A DNA stretch of 64,000 nucleotides, taken from positions 164,437,907 through 164,501,906 of the forward strand of contig NC_133330.1 of assembly GCF_042186555.1 (NCBI RefSeq). The letters run 5' to 3'. This document shows, in pieces, positions 33,886 to 45,485 of the stretch. The DNA comes from Aquarana catesbeiana. Taxonomy: Eukaryota; Chordata; Amphibia; Anura; Ranidae. Numbering within the stretch: the first letter of the stretch is position 1; each line of letters opens with the position of its first letter. The notes beneath the pieces are model-generated. The model had not been told where the DNA came from. It ran no database searches and saw only the letters and a program-made list of their open reading frames with translations. The translations under genes and the position numbers were made by a program.

Positions 33886-35371
33886 ACAGTATCTCACAAA
33901 AGTGGGTACACCCCTCACATTTTTGTAAATGTTTTATTCTATCTTTTCATGTGACAACACTGAAGAAATTACACTTTGCTACAATGTAAAGTAGTAAGTG
34001 TACAGCTTGTATAACAGTGTAAATTTGCTGTCCGCTCAAGATAACTCAACACACAGCCGTTAATGTCTAAACCGCTGGCAACAAAAGTGTCATGTGACTC
34101 GTTAGTGTTACAAGGTTTCAGGTGTGAATGGGGAGCAGGTGTGTTAAATTTGGTGTTATCGCTCTCACTCTATCATACTGGTCACTGGAAGTTCAACATG
34201 ACACCTTATGGCAAAGAACTCTCTAAGGATCTTAAAAAAAAGAATTATTGCTCTACATAAAGATGGCCTAAGCTATAAGATTGCCAAGACCCTGAAACTG
34301 AGCTGCAGCACGGTGGCCAAGATACATTGTCATATCCAAAGATTGTCTTTGGGAAATAGACGTATGAGTGCTGCCAGTATTGCTGCAGAGGTTGAAGGGG
34401 TTGAAGGGGTGGAGGGTCAGCCTGCCAGTGCTCAGACCGCACACTGCATCAAATTGGTCTGCATGGCTGTGATCCCAGAAGGAAGCCCCTTCCAAAGATG
34501 ATGCACAAGAAAGCCCACAAACAGTTTGCTGAAGACAAGCAGACTAAGGACATGGATTACTGGAACCATGTCATGTGGTCTGATGAGACCAAAATAAACT
34601 TATTTGGTTCAGATGGTGTCAAGCATGTGTGGTGGCAACCAGGTGAGGAGTACAAAGACAAGTGTGTCTTGCCTACAGTCAAGTATGGTGGTGTCATGGT
34701 CTGGGGCTGCATGAGTGCTGCCAGCACTGGGGAGCTACAGTTCATTGAGGGAACCATGAATGCCAACATGTCCTGTGACATACTGAAGCAGTGCATGATC
34801 CCCTCCTTCGGAGACTGGGTCACAGGGCAGTATTCCAATATGATAAGGATCCCAAACATACCTCCAAGACGACCACTACCTTGCTAAAGAAGTTGAGGGT
34901 AAAGGTGATGGACTGGCCAATCATGTCACCAGATCTAAATCCTATTGAGCATCTGTGGGGCATACTCAAACAGACGGTGGAGGAGTGCAAGGTCTCTAAC
35001 ATCCACCAGCTTTGTGATGTCATCATGGAGGAGTGGAAGAGGACTCCAGTGGCAACTTGTGAAGCTCTGGTGAACTCCATGCCCAAGAAGGTTAAGGCAG
35101 TGCTGGAAAATAATGGTGGACACACAAAATATTGACACTTTAAGCCCTTAATTTTCACTTAAGGGTGTACTCACTTTTGTTGCCAGCGATTTAGACATTA
35201 ATGGCTGTGTGTTGAGTTATTTTGAGGGGACAGCAAATTCACACTGTTATACAAGCTGTACATTGCTTTACATTTTAGCAAAGTGTCATTTCTTCAGTGT
35301 TGTCACATAAAAAAATATATTAAAATATTTACAAAAATGTGAGGGGTGTACTCACTTTTGTGAGATACTGT
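33886..35371 (+). mobile_element. Tc1-3, Tc1/mariner element
   Basis: ACAGTATCTCACAAAAGTGG at the left and CACTTTTGTGAGATACTGT at the right are inverted ends flanked by TA. The inverted repeat continues inward (ACACCCCTCACATTTTTGTA...). The transposase is on the plus strand. A second member of this family begins at 63742. Confidence 0.92.
34199..35135 (+). pseudogene. Tc1-3 transposase (DDE), frameshifted and internally deleted
   Basis: Starts ATGACACCTTATGGCAAAGA. An extra A in the run at 34235 shifts the frame. Compared with the copy at 63792, the helix-turn-helix region is collapsed, with part deleted near 34345. Later stretches keep VMWSDETKINLFG (34572-34610), FQYDKDPKHTSK and DLNPIEHLWG, so the three catalytic acids survive in different frames. 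It is closest to the transposase at 63792. Confidence 0.88.
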
Positions 35372-36650
35372 ATATCAACATTTATTGAACACTGTTCCCT
35401 TAGTAAACTATTACAAAAGCCAAACGTGTGTACAGCAGTTGTACTACAATTATTTTTTGAGTGGGAACTAGACTAATCTTTATTGTTTATGGGATTGTTC
35501 AAATGAGCCATATAATGAAAATGGGCATTTCGTCCCATTTTGAATTGACTATAATTATTAATTGATAAATTGCAATAGTATACTGTGCTATAGACCTATA
35601 GATTAAACAGCTGCAAACACCACAATTTGACAAACATTGTGCATGATTATGGAAAGTTAAAAAGTACTGCGCTATACATGTACATCGGTAAAAAAATACT
35701 CCCAAAATCGAATTTACTCTAGTTACCTGAAAACACATAGCGCCCAAACCCTTACTCTGCTATAACCTGGAGTAGTGCACATGGAAATAATGTTTAGAGC
35801 ATGATATAATTGCCTAAATAGTAATGAAATATGCTGTATATTATTTAAAGATAATCTGCTTTTAAACTGTGAGAAAGCGTGATTTCTACACTGAAATATC
35901 TTTAAAAGTCTGAGAAGAGATCAATTCCCCTTTTTGTACAACTAGGTGCCAACACAACAGAGCATGCTCAGACCTGCAAATAGGTCTCATTTTAGCTCCA
36001 ATGTCTTTTTTACAGGGCGCTATAGTGAATACCAAAATGAGCGCTGTGTTAAAGAGCATTTTTTTGGGAGTGGAAATCTGTGCTATTATAGTCCAATGCA
36101 AGTTTTAGCCATTGATTCTAATGGTACCATTGTAACTTCCCCAAATAAATCCTTTTAATGTTGAGATGTATCTTTCTCTTAAATACATTTTCCTTTGCAA
36201 CATTGTTGCTTCTACTTAATATATTATGTTTGTAAGAATGCTAGAATGTGGAATGTTTTGATGTTTTGGTAAAATATATTTTTCTTTGTCACTTTCACTT
36301 GTTACTCTCCATCTCTCAACAATCTTTACCCAAACTCACAAAGGTGTCTTTACAAACCACGAACAATACCATTGCTGATGCAAATTTAAAATGAGTCACA
36401 ATTTTTTGTGCTTTTTATTATTTCCAAATAATCATAATTTGAGCCCAAAAAATGTGATATGTGTACCAACATCAGAAATTGAAATGTAATTCCCAAAAAT
36501 TGGAGGGTAATATCACTATTCTGCACTCACCCACAAAGAACCAGCACATATCACAGAATAAAGCAAGAAGAATAACTCTTGTGTAATGTAATTCCACCAC
36601 CTGTATGTCCAAAGAAATTCAGTATTTATGTGCATTTAGGTGTAGGAGGC
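35372..36650. other. Unassigned non-coding stretch
   Basis: No gene is supported. It includes a block at 35411-35468 repeated from 29938-29995, and a CTGCGCTATACATGTACAT block near 35665 that recurs inverted near 61318. The rest is AT-rich unique-looking DNA. Confidence 0.4.
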
Positions 36651-36654
36651 TCTC

Positions 36655-36785
36655 ACATGTGGCAGCTTTGTGGCTTAGAGGTTAGCACTTCTGCTTAGCA
36701 TCCCTGAGTGTCTGGGTTTGAAGCCCAAACATAGCGCTTCATGTAGAGAAGTTGTCTCGTCTCCCAGGTCCTAAAACTATGTCTA
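36655..36785 (+). mobile_element. tRNA-derived SINE, 5' part
   Basis: GTGGCTTAGAGGTTAGCACT resembles a Pol III A box, and GGGTTTGAAGCCCAAAC matches a B box (GGTTCGANTCC) with substitutions, about 35 bases downstream. It then passes into a SINE body fragment. The same family is seen at 37850-38115. Confidence 0.6.
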
Positions 36786-36837
36786 AATGTAGTATTTATG
36801 TGTAGGAGGGTTCCACCACCATTGTACATCTTGCAGA

Positions 36838-37762
36838 TACACTATCTAGCCAAAAGTATTGGGACACCTGCCTTTACACACACATGAACTTTAATGGCAG
36901 CCCAGTCATAGTCCGCAGGGTAATTTTTTATTTGGCCCACCCTTTGCAGCTAGAACAGCTTCTGGGAAGACTAGGAAGGCTGTCCACAAGGTTTAGTGCA
37001 TCTATGGGAATGTTTGACCATTCCTCCAGTAGTGCATTTGTGAGGCCAGGCACTGATGTTGGAAGAGAAGGCCTGGCTTGCAGTCTCTGCCCTAGTTCAG
37101 CCAAAAGGTGTTCAATTGGGTTGAGGTCAGGACTCTGTGCAGGCCAGTCAAGTTCCTCCACCCCAAACTCGGTCGTCCATGTCTTTATGGACCTTGCTTT
37201 GTGCACTAGTGTGCAGTCATTTTGGAACAGGAAGGGGCCATCCCCAAACTGTTCCCACAAAGTTGGGAGCATGAAATTGTCCAAAATGTCTTGGTATGCT
37301 GATGCCTTAAGAGTTCCCTTCACTGGAACTAAGAGGCCAAGCCCAACCCTTGAAAAACAATCACACATCATAATCCCCCCTCCACCAAATGAGTTGGACC
37401 AGTGCACAAAGCAAGGTCCACAAAGACATTGATGAGTGAGTTTGGAGTGGAAGAACTTGAATGGCCACAGAATCCTGACCTCAACACAACAGAACACCTT
37501 GGGGATGAATTAGAGCAGAGACTGTAAGCCAGGCCTTCTTGTCCAATATCAGTGCCTGACCTCATAAATGCACTTGGAAGAATGGTCAAACATTCCCATA
37601 GACATACTCCTAAACCTTGTGGAAAGCCTTCACAGAAGGGTTGAAGCTGTTATAGCTGCAAAGGGTGGGCCAAAAGAATTTTGAACCCTACGGACTAAGA
37701 CTGGGATGCCATTACAGTGCATGTGCATTTAAAAGCAGGCGCCCCAATACTTAGGTCAATAT
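36838..37762. mobile_element. Tc1-4, palindromic Tc1/mariner remnant
   Basis: The left end ACTATCTAGCCAAAAGTATTGGG is a Tc1-type terminus, and the right side (CCCCAATACTTAGGTCAATAT) is a degenerate inverted match. Transposase C-terminal sequence occurs twice in opposite orientation: minus strand 37380-36930 and plus strand 37385-37680. The element is therefore a fold-back of two 3' halves rather than a normal copy. Confidence 0.75.
36928..37380 (-). pseudogene. Tc1-4 transposase C-terminal half
   Basis: Encodes GGGGIMMCDCFSRVGLGLLV, then FQNDCTLVHKARS (second catalytic Asp) and SPDLNPIEHLLAELGQRL (third acid). The N-terminal half with the first acid is missing. A decayed second copy of the last part lies in the opposite direction at 37385-37680. 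Confidence 0.8.
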
Positions 37763-37849
37763 ATTGTACATTGCTTGTGATACTGAGCGTGGCTATGGAC
37801 TTAGGGCTGGTTCACATCAGAGAGATGCAGGCAACATGCATGAGGCTGC

Positions 37850-38115
37850 CTGCTGGCTAAGTGGGTAGCAAGTGTGTCTAGCAGCCCTTGGGGTTGCTGG
37901 TTCAACTCCCCAACATGCTAATTCTTGTGTTGAAGTTTCTTCTCCCTGTGTGGGTTTCTCACCACAATCCAAAGACATGCTGGCATTCTATTTGTCTCCT
38001 GTCGAAATAGTCTCTAATGTAAGAAAGTTAGTTTTGGACTTTAGATTGGAAGCACATTGCAGCCACGGACTGATGTTAATGTTTGTTAGCACTTATCATG
38101 CCCAGGGACTTGGAC
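37850..38115 (+). mobile_element. tRNA-derived SINE
   Basis: TGGCTAAGTGGGTAGCA (A-box-like) and CTGGTTCAACTCCCC (B box) form the head. The body has TCCCTGTGTGGGTTTCTC, CAATCCAAAGACATGCTGG and, near the end, TTAGATTGGAAGCACATTGC. The last motif recurs as TTAGATTGTAAGCTCCTATG at 39337, another tail fragment. Confidence 0.65.
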
Positions 38116-38792
38116 ATTTAAAATTGTAGAATTTACACTGCACAGGTACATATGCTTAGAAAACTATTGCTTTGTTTATGTGGATGCAAATGGACTTTGA
38201 TCTCTGGCCTGTAGTTGGAGATTTGATGCACATAGTCAAGGGCTAACACAGTTGCGAATAGTATTATGTGTTCCTGCTCATCAGGTGCAATCACTTTAGA
38301 CATACATGAAGAGACAGATTGAAAGATTCTGGTGGGCGTGTACTTTTATTGGGCGTGTGTCAATGTGCTAACAATACAACCTATCTTATCTAACTGCAGT
38401 AGGGGGGGTTTGTTTGGCCTGAAAAGGCTAAGTTTTTTTCTGTGATTTGTGGGGGAGAAGGAATGATGTTGTGTATATTGACAAACGCCCAACTAGGGCT
38501 GTTTGCTGAAATTCTTGTGCATTTTTTCAATCAAAAGTGGGTTTATGTTGCCATGTTGTCAATGTTGTGTGTGTATTGTTCCTGTCAGACCATGCAAACA
38601 TGGTTTGGGAGCATGTGCTGAGCTTCTACTCTTTGATCTCATTGCTTAATCATGTACACAGAAATGCAGCTTCCAGCAGAACATACCCACCAATGTATGT
38701 ACGTGTGTGGAATGTGGGCTGGTGGTGGGTGTTATATTTTGAATATATGCCTTTTTTAATATTATGGTGGAATGCTTTGTAAGAATAATGCC
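38116..38792. other. Unassigned non-coding stretch
   Basis: No gene is supported. It is GT-rich with no strong codon pattern. Confidence 0.4.
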
Positions 38793-39241
38793 TTAAAGGG
38801 GGGTTCCGGCCAGGAAAAAAAAAATTAAAAGTCAGCAGCTACAAACACTGCTGACTTTAAATAAGCACACTTACCTGTCCTGGGTGCCCGCGATGTCGGC
38901 CGCCCGAGGCCAACCCATCCATCTAACTAAGGGAAACAGGCAGTGGAGCCTTACGGCTTCACTGACCGTTTCCTACTGCGCATGCGCGAGTCGCTCTGTG
39001 CTTTGTGAATGGGATGCGATGTGTTGTGAGACACACACAGTTCCCATAACACACCACGCCCCATTCCCAGAAGACAACGTGGGGAGGAGAAGACAGAACA
39101 TCACTGCGGCGTAGGAAGAAGCAGATTAGGAAAACTGCCTAGCAACAGCTATTTCAGGTGAGTAAAAAATTTTTTTTTTTTTTCCTCCAATTTTTTAGGG
39201 ATTTTTTGGTGCAATTTTTTTGTGGTGGACCTCCACTTTAA
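38793..39241. mobile_element. TTAA-flanked MITE, family 3
   Basis: TTAAAGGGGGGTTCCGGCC at the left and GGTGGACCTCCACTTTAA at the right, with TTAA edges. The interior matches 21135-21627 (AGTCAGCAGCTACAAACACT, CACTTACCTGTCCTGGG). Confidence 0.75.
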
Positions 39242-39716
39242 GTATGTTTCTATAATCTTTCAGATAAAAATGTGATGTGTTGCCTGTTATTCACTGAAAG
39301 TAAAGCTGTATCCACTCTAAGGTTTAGACAAATTTTAGATTGTAAGCTCCTATGAGCAGAGCCCTTAAAACCCAATTGCTAACTGTTTTGCTAAATGTAG
39401 CACCATATATACTGTAGAGATATTAGTAAATGCATGTACATAATTTTGTTTCTGCTGGCAAAATAAAAGTACATTATTGAGCTGGTTTGTTGTGTTTTTT
39501 TTTCTCTTTTCTTTTCAATTAATTTTGGGGGTGGTAGTTTTGGGGAAGTGCAATATCTTTCTTTTATATAATTTCTATATATATTTGTGCACCAAACAAA
39601 CTAATCTTTTTAGCACACCTGCAAGTAAATGATAAAGGTGGAATCTTCATATATAACAGCTGTGGAGAATTGCAGGTAATGAATTCAGCTGGTGGATAGG
39701 CAGTGTTATATGTGTC
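39242..39716. other. SINE tail fragment and unassigned DNA
   Basis: 39330-39420 matches the tail of the tRNA-derived SINE (TTAGATTGTAAGCTCCTATG, AGCAGAGCCCTT). The remainder is AT-rich with no gene seen. Confidence 0.45.
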
Positions 39717-39980
39717 AGCCCTGGTTTACATTGGTGCGATTTGACATGTCAAATCAGTGGTATTTGCACCGCTCTAATTGGTGCGGCGCCACTATTTCAA
39801 AAAGTTTCTGTACAACTTTTTGGCAACTTCAAGGTGTGATTTTTATTGACATCAGTGCAGAAACCAGCACAGATGTCTCTGAAATTCACCCCGCAGTTGG
39901 GATTGACATGCGGGAATGAAATTGTGTGAGTTCAGCTGAACTCGCACGATTTCCTCCCGCTGTCAGTGTGAACCAGGGCT
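39717..39980. mobile_element. MITE with AGCCCTGGTT ends
   Basis: AGCCCTGGTTTACATTGGTG at the left and CAGTGTGAACCAGGGCT at the right are inverted. The interior has a second inverted pair around CGCACGATTTC/GTGCGATTT. Non-coding. Confidence 0.7.
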
Positions 39981-40798
39981 CAAAATGGCCTTTTGTAATT
40001 CAGCTTCTGCTATCCCAGGGACACCATTTCTTATCAAACTCCCTTAAGTTTACCTTCAAATATCAAATGTAGAAATACAGTTTCGTATATCTGCAAACAA
40101 ACAAAAATAAAACATTTCTAATTGTGGTTGCGATCAAATATTTGCAGCTGCGATCAAAAGAGCGGGGTTTCACCTTCTGACCTGGAAATGAGTCATTGTA
40201 ATTACCCGGAAGTTCCTGTGCTAGTAAGGATCTCCATCTAGGTGGACATGGCGAGGTCCCTCTTTAGCAAAGAGGAGGTGCTGTTCATTTGCCGGGTAAT
40301 TGTAGTATATGTACTTGTGCTTACTGAATGTGGGGGTGGATGTGGTAGTTAGATTTGGTGTGGGTGGGGTTCATTGATTTGTTTGGCATCACCACACATT
40401 TGTGTGCACACATCACTTCCTGCATTTGTTCTGCTGATGTTAATCAGTAAGGGCTATGCAAATATAAATGAGAGCTCCTTTCTATTAAAATATATATGAC
40501 TTGTTTCACAGTTGGGTGACTTTTCCAGCAAATTTGGACCTCCGAGTTGCATGACAAGTTGTACCCCATGATTCTCAATGATAACCATTCATATCTGTGC
40601 TACTTCAAGTTGCAACAACTTCAAAGTAGTCCCTGTACTACTTTGGTGTGACTTTCATGTGACTTGAGGTATGTAGGGCGCAATATTACACAGGAATTCC
40701 CAGAATTTGGGCCAAGTTGCAGCAGCAAAGTGGCAGCAAAATAGTGTGACTTGCAGGTCACAGCAGTGTGTATGAGCTTTATGGATAATACCTTTGAA
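39981..40798. other. Unassigned non-coding stretch
   Basis: No gene is supported; 40510-40790 has the GT-rich style (GTTGCAACAACTTCAAAG) of nearby MITE interiors and may be a decayed member. Confidence 0.4.
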
Positions 40799-41518
40799 TT
40801 AGGCCCTATTCTCACTTGTGCATCCTGCAAGTGGGTCAAATTCACCCCTGCACTACTTTGGTTTGACTTTGATGCAACTTGAGGTCCATATACCGCAAGA
40901 TTACACAGGCATTGGTTGCACAAGTGTAAATGGGGCCTAATTCAATGAATCTCATTAGGTTCCTTTCACACTTGGCCGACTTGAGGTCCATAAGGCCCTT
41001 TTCACACTTGTGCGACCAGAAAGTCCCGTGATTTTGCAGTGCTTTTTGCCACACATTTGATGTGATTTGAAGTAATGGCAGTGTAATCTTGAAGTCTATG
41101 GACACAGGAGTCGCAGGAAAAATCACAAAAGTGTGAAAGGGGCCTTAGGGCCAGTTTACACTGCTGTGCTGTTCGACATCAGTCGTGATTTTCCCCGCAC
41201 TGCAAATCACATGCAATGTCTGTGTGATGCAGCCTCAGCCATACAGATTGTATTGTTAAATTTGCATCGCTTTCGGACCAAACTCGCACAGGACCCTTTT
41301 TTTTGGTCCGCAGCAGAATCGGATCGCATGGTTGTTGTCTGAATTTGCAGTTCCCTCTACGATATGCGAACGGATTTGGGGGTGTCATCAGCTTTCTACT
41401 GACACTCCCAGCAGTTCGCATATGGCAGTGTGAACTTCCTTCGAGTTGTCTGCGATGCGGGTACCCGCACTGGATTTGCAGGGTTCCCGCATCACTTCAG
41501 TGTGAACTGGCCCTGACC
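40799..41518. mobile_element. Cluster of three short palindromic MITEs
   Basis: Three adjacent elements each have their own inverted ends. 40799-40940 is TTAGGCCC...GGGGCCTAA. 40991-41147 is TAAGGCCCTTTTCACACTTG...GTGTGAAAGGGGCCTTA. 41145-41518 is TTAGGGCCAGTTTACACTG...CAGTGTGAACTGGCCCT. The ends are related (GGCC, then CACACT/ACACTG), suggesting one superfamily. Confidence 0.65.
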
Positions 41519-41794
41519 CTAGGTTCCCACCTATGCATTTTTTAGTGCGCTTTGCAGTTTGCAGAAACACTCTACAGTCCATTTAACATGGTTTAACATG
41601 GTACTAGTTCACATCTATGCATTTTGCGGCCAGTGCATTTTTGGAAATTGTCTGGGATTTTTTTCGCGCGATTTGCGGGTAATAGATTTCAATGGAACCA
41701 CACCAGAAACACAACTGTTGCGTTTATGATGTGATTTTTGATGTGTTTTGCGGTTATTATTTTCACACTGTATATAGCTAGTTGCTAACCGGTG

Positions 41795-42480
41795 GGTCGG
41801 GAAGCCAGCTGCCACGTCCTTAACAACCAATGAGTCATCAGCTGTCAGCAGCTTCCCCACTGAAAGTAAAAAAAAATGCCAGCCCAAAAAAATGCAAAAA
41901 AACTGCATGGGGTCTCCCCCCATCTATACCATGCCAAAACTGACCAAAAATGGCGTGGGGTTCCCCCAGGTCTATACCAGGCCCAGGTCTAGTATGGTTC
42001 AAAACTTCGAAATGGCCAAAAGTTCCTTTGGTTTCCTCCTTCTTCCTCCAGCTTCTTCTTCACCCGCTTCTTCCTCCGTCATCTTCCTCCGCTTCTTCCT
42101 CCGGTCTTCTCCATCTTCCTTACAGCTGCAAGCAATTTTGAATGATATTTTTTCCTTTAGAAATGTAATTTTGCTGCGGTACTGTAATAAACACGGGAAA
42201 GGTGCACTACTTTACAGGCATACTATAGACACCCCCCAGGCACAATATATTTAAAGGAATTTTTCATTTTTATTGTTTCACTTTAAGCATTAGTAAAATC
42301 ACTGCTACTGAAAAAACGGCCGTTTTAAAAACATTTTTTCCAATTGATATATGTCCCCTGGGGCAGGACCCAGGTCCCCATATACTTTTTATGGCAAAGA
42401 ACTTGCATATAAGCCTTCAGTAAGCCTTTGGATTTTGCAGGTTCAGCCCCATTGACTTCTACTATTCCCGCATATGTGAT
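41795..42480. mobile_element. Fold-back MITE fragment, pyrimidine repeat and hAT 3' remnant
   Basis: 41795-41880 matches the arm of the MITE at 16136. 42030-42120 is a CTTCCTC-rich simple repeat. 42128-42460 matches 14990-15330 of hAT copy A (TACAGGCATACTATAGACAC, CCTGGGGCAGGACC), so it is a third hAT 3' remnant lacking the terminus. Confidence 0.6.
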
Positions 42481-42880
42481 CTAACAGTCATGTTTGCCGG
42501 CAATAGTGCTGCTTTCCATTTGCATTAGCACCCAGTTTCTGAGAGTTGAAGTCTTAATTGGCCTTAATTGGGCGCTTTTTTCTGGGACTGCAGGATTATT
42601 TTTTCGGTGCTATAGTAAATGAGCCCCACAGTGACTTATTCAGAAAGTGCCATATATTGATAAAACAAATTCAAACAAATGGTGTATCATACAATAATAT
42701 CCAGATTGAACCATTCACTTATGTATATAAATTATAGTCCATACGTGACATCAAAAAGAAAAATGTTCATAAATATAAAAACCCCAAAGTGTATCAAATT
42801 TCCATATTGATAGAAGAAAGCCTTTATAATCCAAAGATCACCACGGTGTGTAAGCCGTCACCAGTATATAGGTTCAAATG

Positions 42881-42911
42881 CTGATGTTGTCTTATCAGAC
42901 GAAACATGCCA
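42881..42911 (+). ncRNA. Degenerate hammerhead-like motif in element X
   Basis: CTGATGTT, then GTC..TTATCA..GAC as a helix II, then GAAA, CAT and GCC. This keeps the order of a minimal hammerhead, with A7 changed and the cleavage triplet altered (GCC instead of GTC). It marks X as a probable Penelope-type terminal repeat. Confidence 0.4.
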
Positions 42912-43976
42912 AGTAGATGTTGATCTAACAACTGCATTCGATTACCATGGTTTATTGGATTTTATGATGAAATGCCTGTTTTCTTCCTGTTGGATGTAAG
43001 TGCTATATTCTTTTAATAAATTGGATATAAATAGTTTTACACTATGTAAAGAGTCTTTTTGCTTCTATGACAATTGGCCTACTGAGTGAGACATTTACCA
43101 TGACTGATGTGGGAACGAATGGTGGATCTGCTATACAGTTTTAAAGTCTGGGAGAGCTTAGTCTCCTGATGCTCATCTAAAAAAAATATAAAAGTGTAGC
43201 GCTATAATCCACATCCACAAACGTGTGCATCACAGTACATAAGTGCATATATAAAGTGAATGCTAACAAAACATATATGACCATAAATATGGATAATACC
43301 AAATAATTAAACTGTGTTAATCACAGGAAAAATTAAATAAAACGATAAATGTACTTAGTTATCAAATGTACCAGTGACTAGTAATAAGAAACCCGTGACG
43401 GTTCCATGAACCAAACACCTCAAAATAAAAAATAAAAAATCATAAAGCATAACAGTCCATATTGAATATGTAAAAATATGTGAAAAAATTGTGAAGAACA
43501 ACGTCACCCAAGGTCTATAGGGGTAATAAATGGCCAGTGATGGAAAAAAACTCCCAAGTTTCACCAATTCTGGCAAGTAGATAGACAGTAGGAAAACCAC
43601 AAGTGTGCAAAGATTTTACATCAGTGCCGGGGCCATCACCAGGAGTTGAGGAGGCTTACCGGAACTATATGACCTGAAGTGGCATACGCCAAACAAGTCA
43701 GAAAGGCTTAATGACCAACGATTCTGAGGAGTGCGTCTTGTCAGATGTCATCAGCGTATGGTGGAGAAAGGAGTAACTGCATGGCTTCCTCACCCATGGA
43801 CAATCCAGCATAAGCCAAACGTATAATTCATATGCCATGCGAGGAGCAAAGAAAACTCGCATAGCGTAATAACGTTTTTAAAACACTAATTTATTAAAAT
43901 AATTAAAAAACAAACTCACATTTTTGAAGATCGAAAAAAGCTCAAATATCATATACCGGCAATCGTGAGGGGGTCC

Positions 43977-44014
43977 ACCCGACATGTTTCAGCTAAGAAG
44001 CCATCATCTGGGGT
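43977..44014 (-). ncRNA. Hammerhead-like motif, PLE-B left arm
   Basis: On the minus strand: ACCC, CAGATGA, a short helix II around CTTCTTAG, then GAAA, CAT, GTC, GGGT. Stem I (ACCC/GGGT) pairs and the cleavage triplet is GTC. One core change (CTGATGA to CAGATGA). Mirror copy at 52530-52567. Confidence 0.5.
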
Positions 44015-44584
44015 ATGGAACCCCCTCACCTCACCACTTAATAAACACATAATGACCCCCACTGGGAGTGTCATGGTACCGTAAGTGTAACGATTAATAT
44101 AGATCTTACTTTAATTATTGTGTTCCCACACACCTAGGGGCAAAAGGACAATTGTAGTCTGTTAAAAGGACTTATTCCTAATAAATTATAAAGAAAGAAT
44201 CCGAAATGACAGTGAGCTTGGTCAGCTAATCCAGAAATAATCCGGACGTAAACCAAGCCTCACTGTCAGTGTAGCCAGACGTCATTTGTCATAGGGGTAT
44301 AGCGGCGCCGTCGTGCTCCACCCATCCAGTCAAGCCTCACTGACGCTCCGGGTTCTGTGTATGTGGGGGGGTTCTGTGCATGCGCCCCGCCAGTGCGTGT
44401 TTCGGTCACCTCAGCTCCCGGTACGGACTACTAATATGGCCTTGGCTCCATCATCACCACACCTCCTCTGCAATGATTTTATGTAAGTACTCTGGGGTGC
44501 ACGTTTGCTTCCCCCAGCTACTATTGGTTGCATATAGATTAATTGTTTACTCTACTATACCCCATAGATATGTTTGAGCACTGT

Positions 44585-44620
44585 GCCCCTGATGAGTGGT
44601 TTACACGAAACGCGTCGGGC
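44585..44620 (+). ncRNA. Hammerhead ribozyme candidate, PLE-D unit 1
   Basis: GCCC, CTGATGA, GTG-loop-CAC helix II, GAAA, C-GC-G, TC, GGGC. The conserved cores CTGATGA and GAAA and the GTC cleavage site are all present. Stem I (GCCC/GGGC) and stem II (GTG/CAC) pair perfectly. The tiny helix III is typical of minimal type I hammerheads known from Penelope-like elements, which are reported to act best as dimers. Confidence 0.75.
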
Positions 44621-45477
44621 ATTTTGTTACGCAGATACATGCTCATATCACACTATCAACTCAGAACATCTTTCTTCAATCAATTACGGGTTTACATATA
44701 TTTTTTACGATTACTGTCCTATGCTGCTTTTATGTGTATATATATCTTTTATCATTGTATGTATCCATTGATCACTTGTGACTATCATATGGCCTCTAGT
44801 TTGACATATTGATGTATTCTTGATGCTTATTGCATGCGCTCACACATATGTGCGTAGGTATATTGAATGACATTTATTACAATGTTCTTCTTTGACATGC
44901 AGTCTATAATTGTGATATGTTTTGATACAGACTTCATGACCAATAAACAACATTTTTCCTTTACCTCCTGATGTCCGTGGGCCTCATTTAAAGTCCCAAA
45001 CTCCTTTCCTTTTTTCTCTAAATTAGGGATGGAGGCGCATTCCCCATGCGCCTCATTTAAAGTCCCGAAAACTCCAATATTTTTCCGCAATTAGGGATGG
45101 AGGTCCACGGACAGAGCTAGCAGTGTTCCCCTGCTACTCACAGGCTAGGTTTTTTCTTTTTTCAGCCCTGGAAGGTTTTTTACCTTGTCCGGGTTTATAC
45201 ACACTCTCAATGGACACAACTATGTGTGTCCATGGGATTAGGCAGCACAGCTTGTTACACACACTTTCCCCTTTTGGGGAATGATGTGGTTTTTGAATCA
45301 CCAGGGCTGCTTTGTTGTCCAATTTCCGGGAGCTGCGATGCGCTCTGTGTGTCCCCCCTCCCCCCCCGTCACTCCCTCCTGTCCTATTAGGATCGGGGGG
45401 AGTGGATGTATGCGGGGGGCGGGCGGGCGCTCACAGCGCATCGGCGCCACGCATCCTGCTGCACAGGCGATGTCAAT

Positions 45478-45485
45478 TGACGTCA
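45478..45485 (+). promoter_or_regulatory. CRE-like palindrome TGACGTCA, PLE-D unit 1
   Basis: Perfect 8-base CREB/ATF consensus in the GC-rich part of the pLTR, about 170 bases upstream of the TATA-like box at 45649. It is repeated at 47403-47410 in unit 2. The same octamer occurs in PLE-B (52187) and PLE-C (58538). Confidence 0.5.

Noticed and set aside
36884..37432. 182-codon plus-strand frame over Tc1-4
   Set aside because: Antisense shadow of the Tc1 transposase on the minus strand, which carries the DLNPIEHL motif.
40245..40292. Short ATG frame (MARSLFSKEEVLFICR) followed by a GTAATT donor-like site
   Set aside because: Only 16 codons, and no second exon or known family could be supported.
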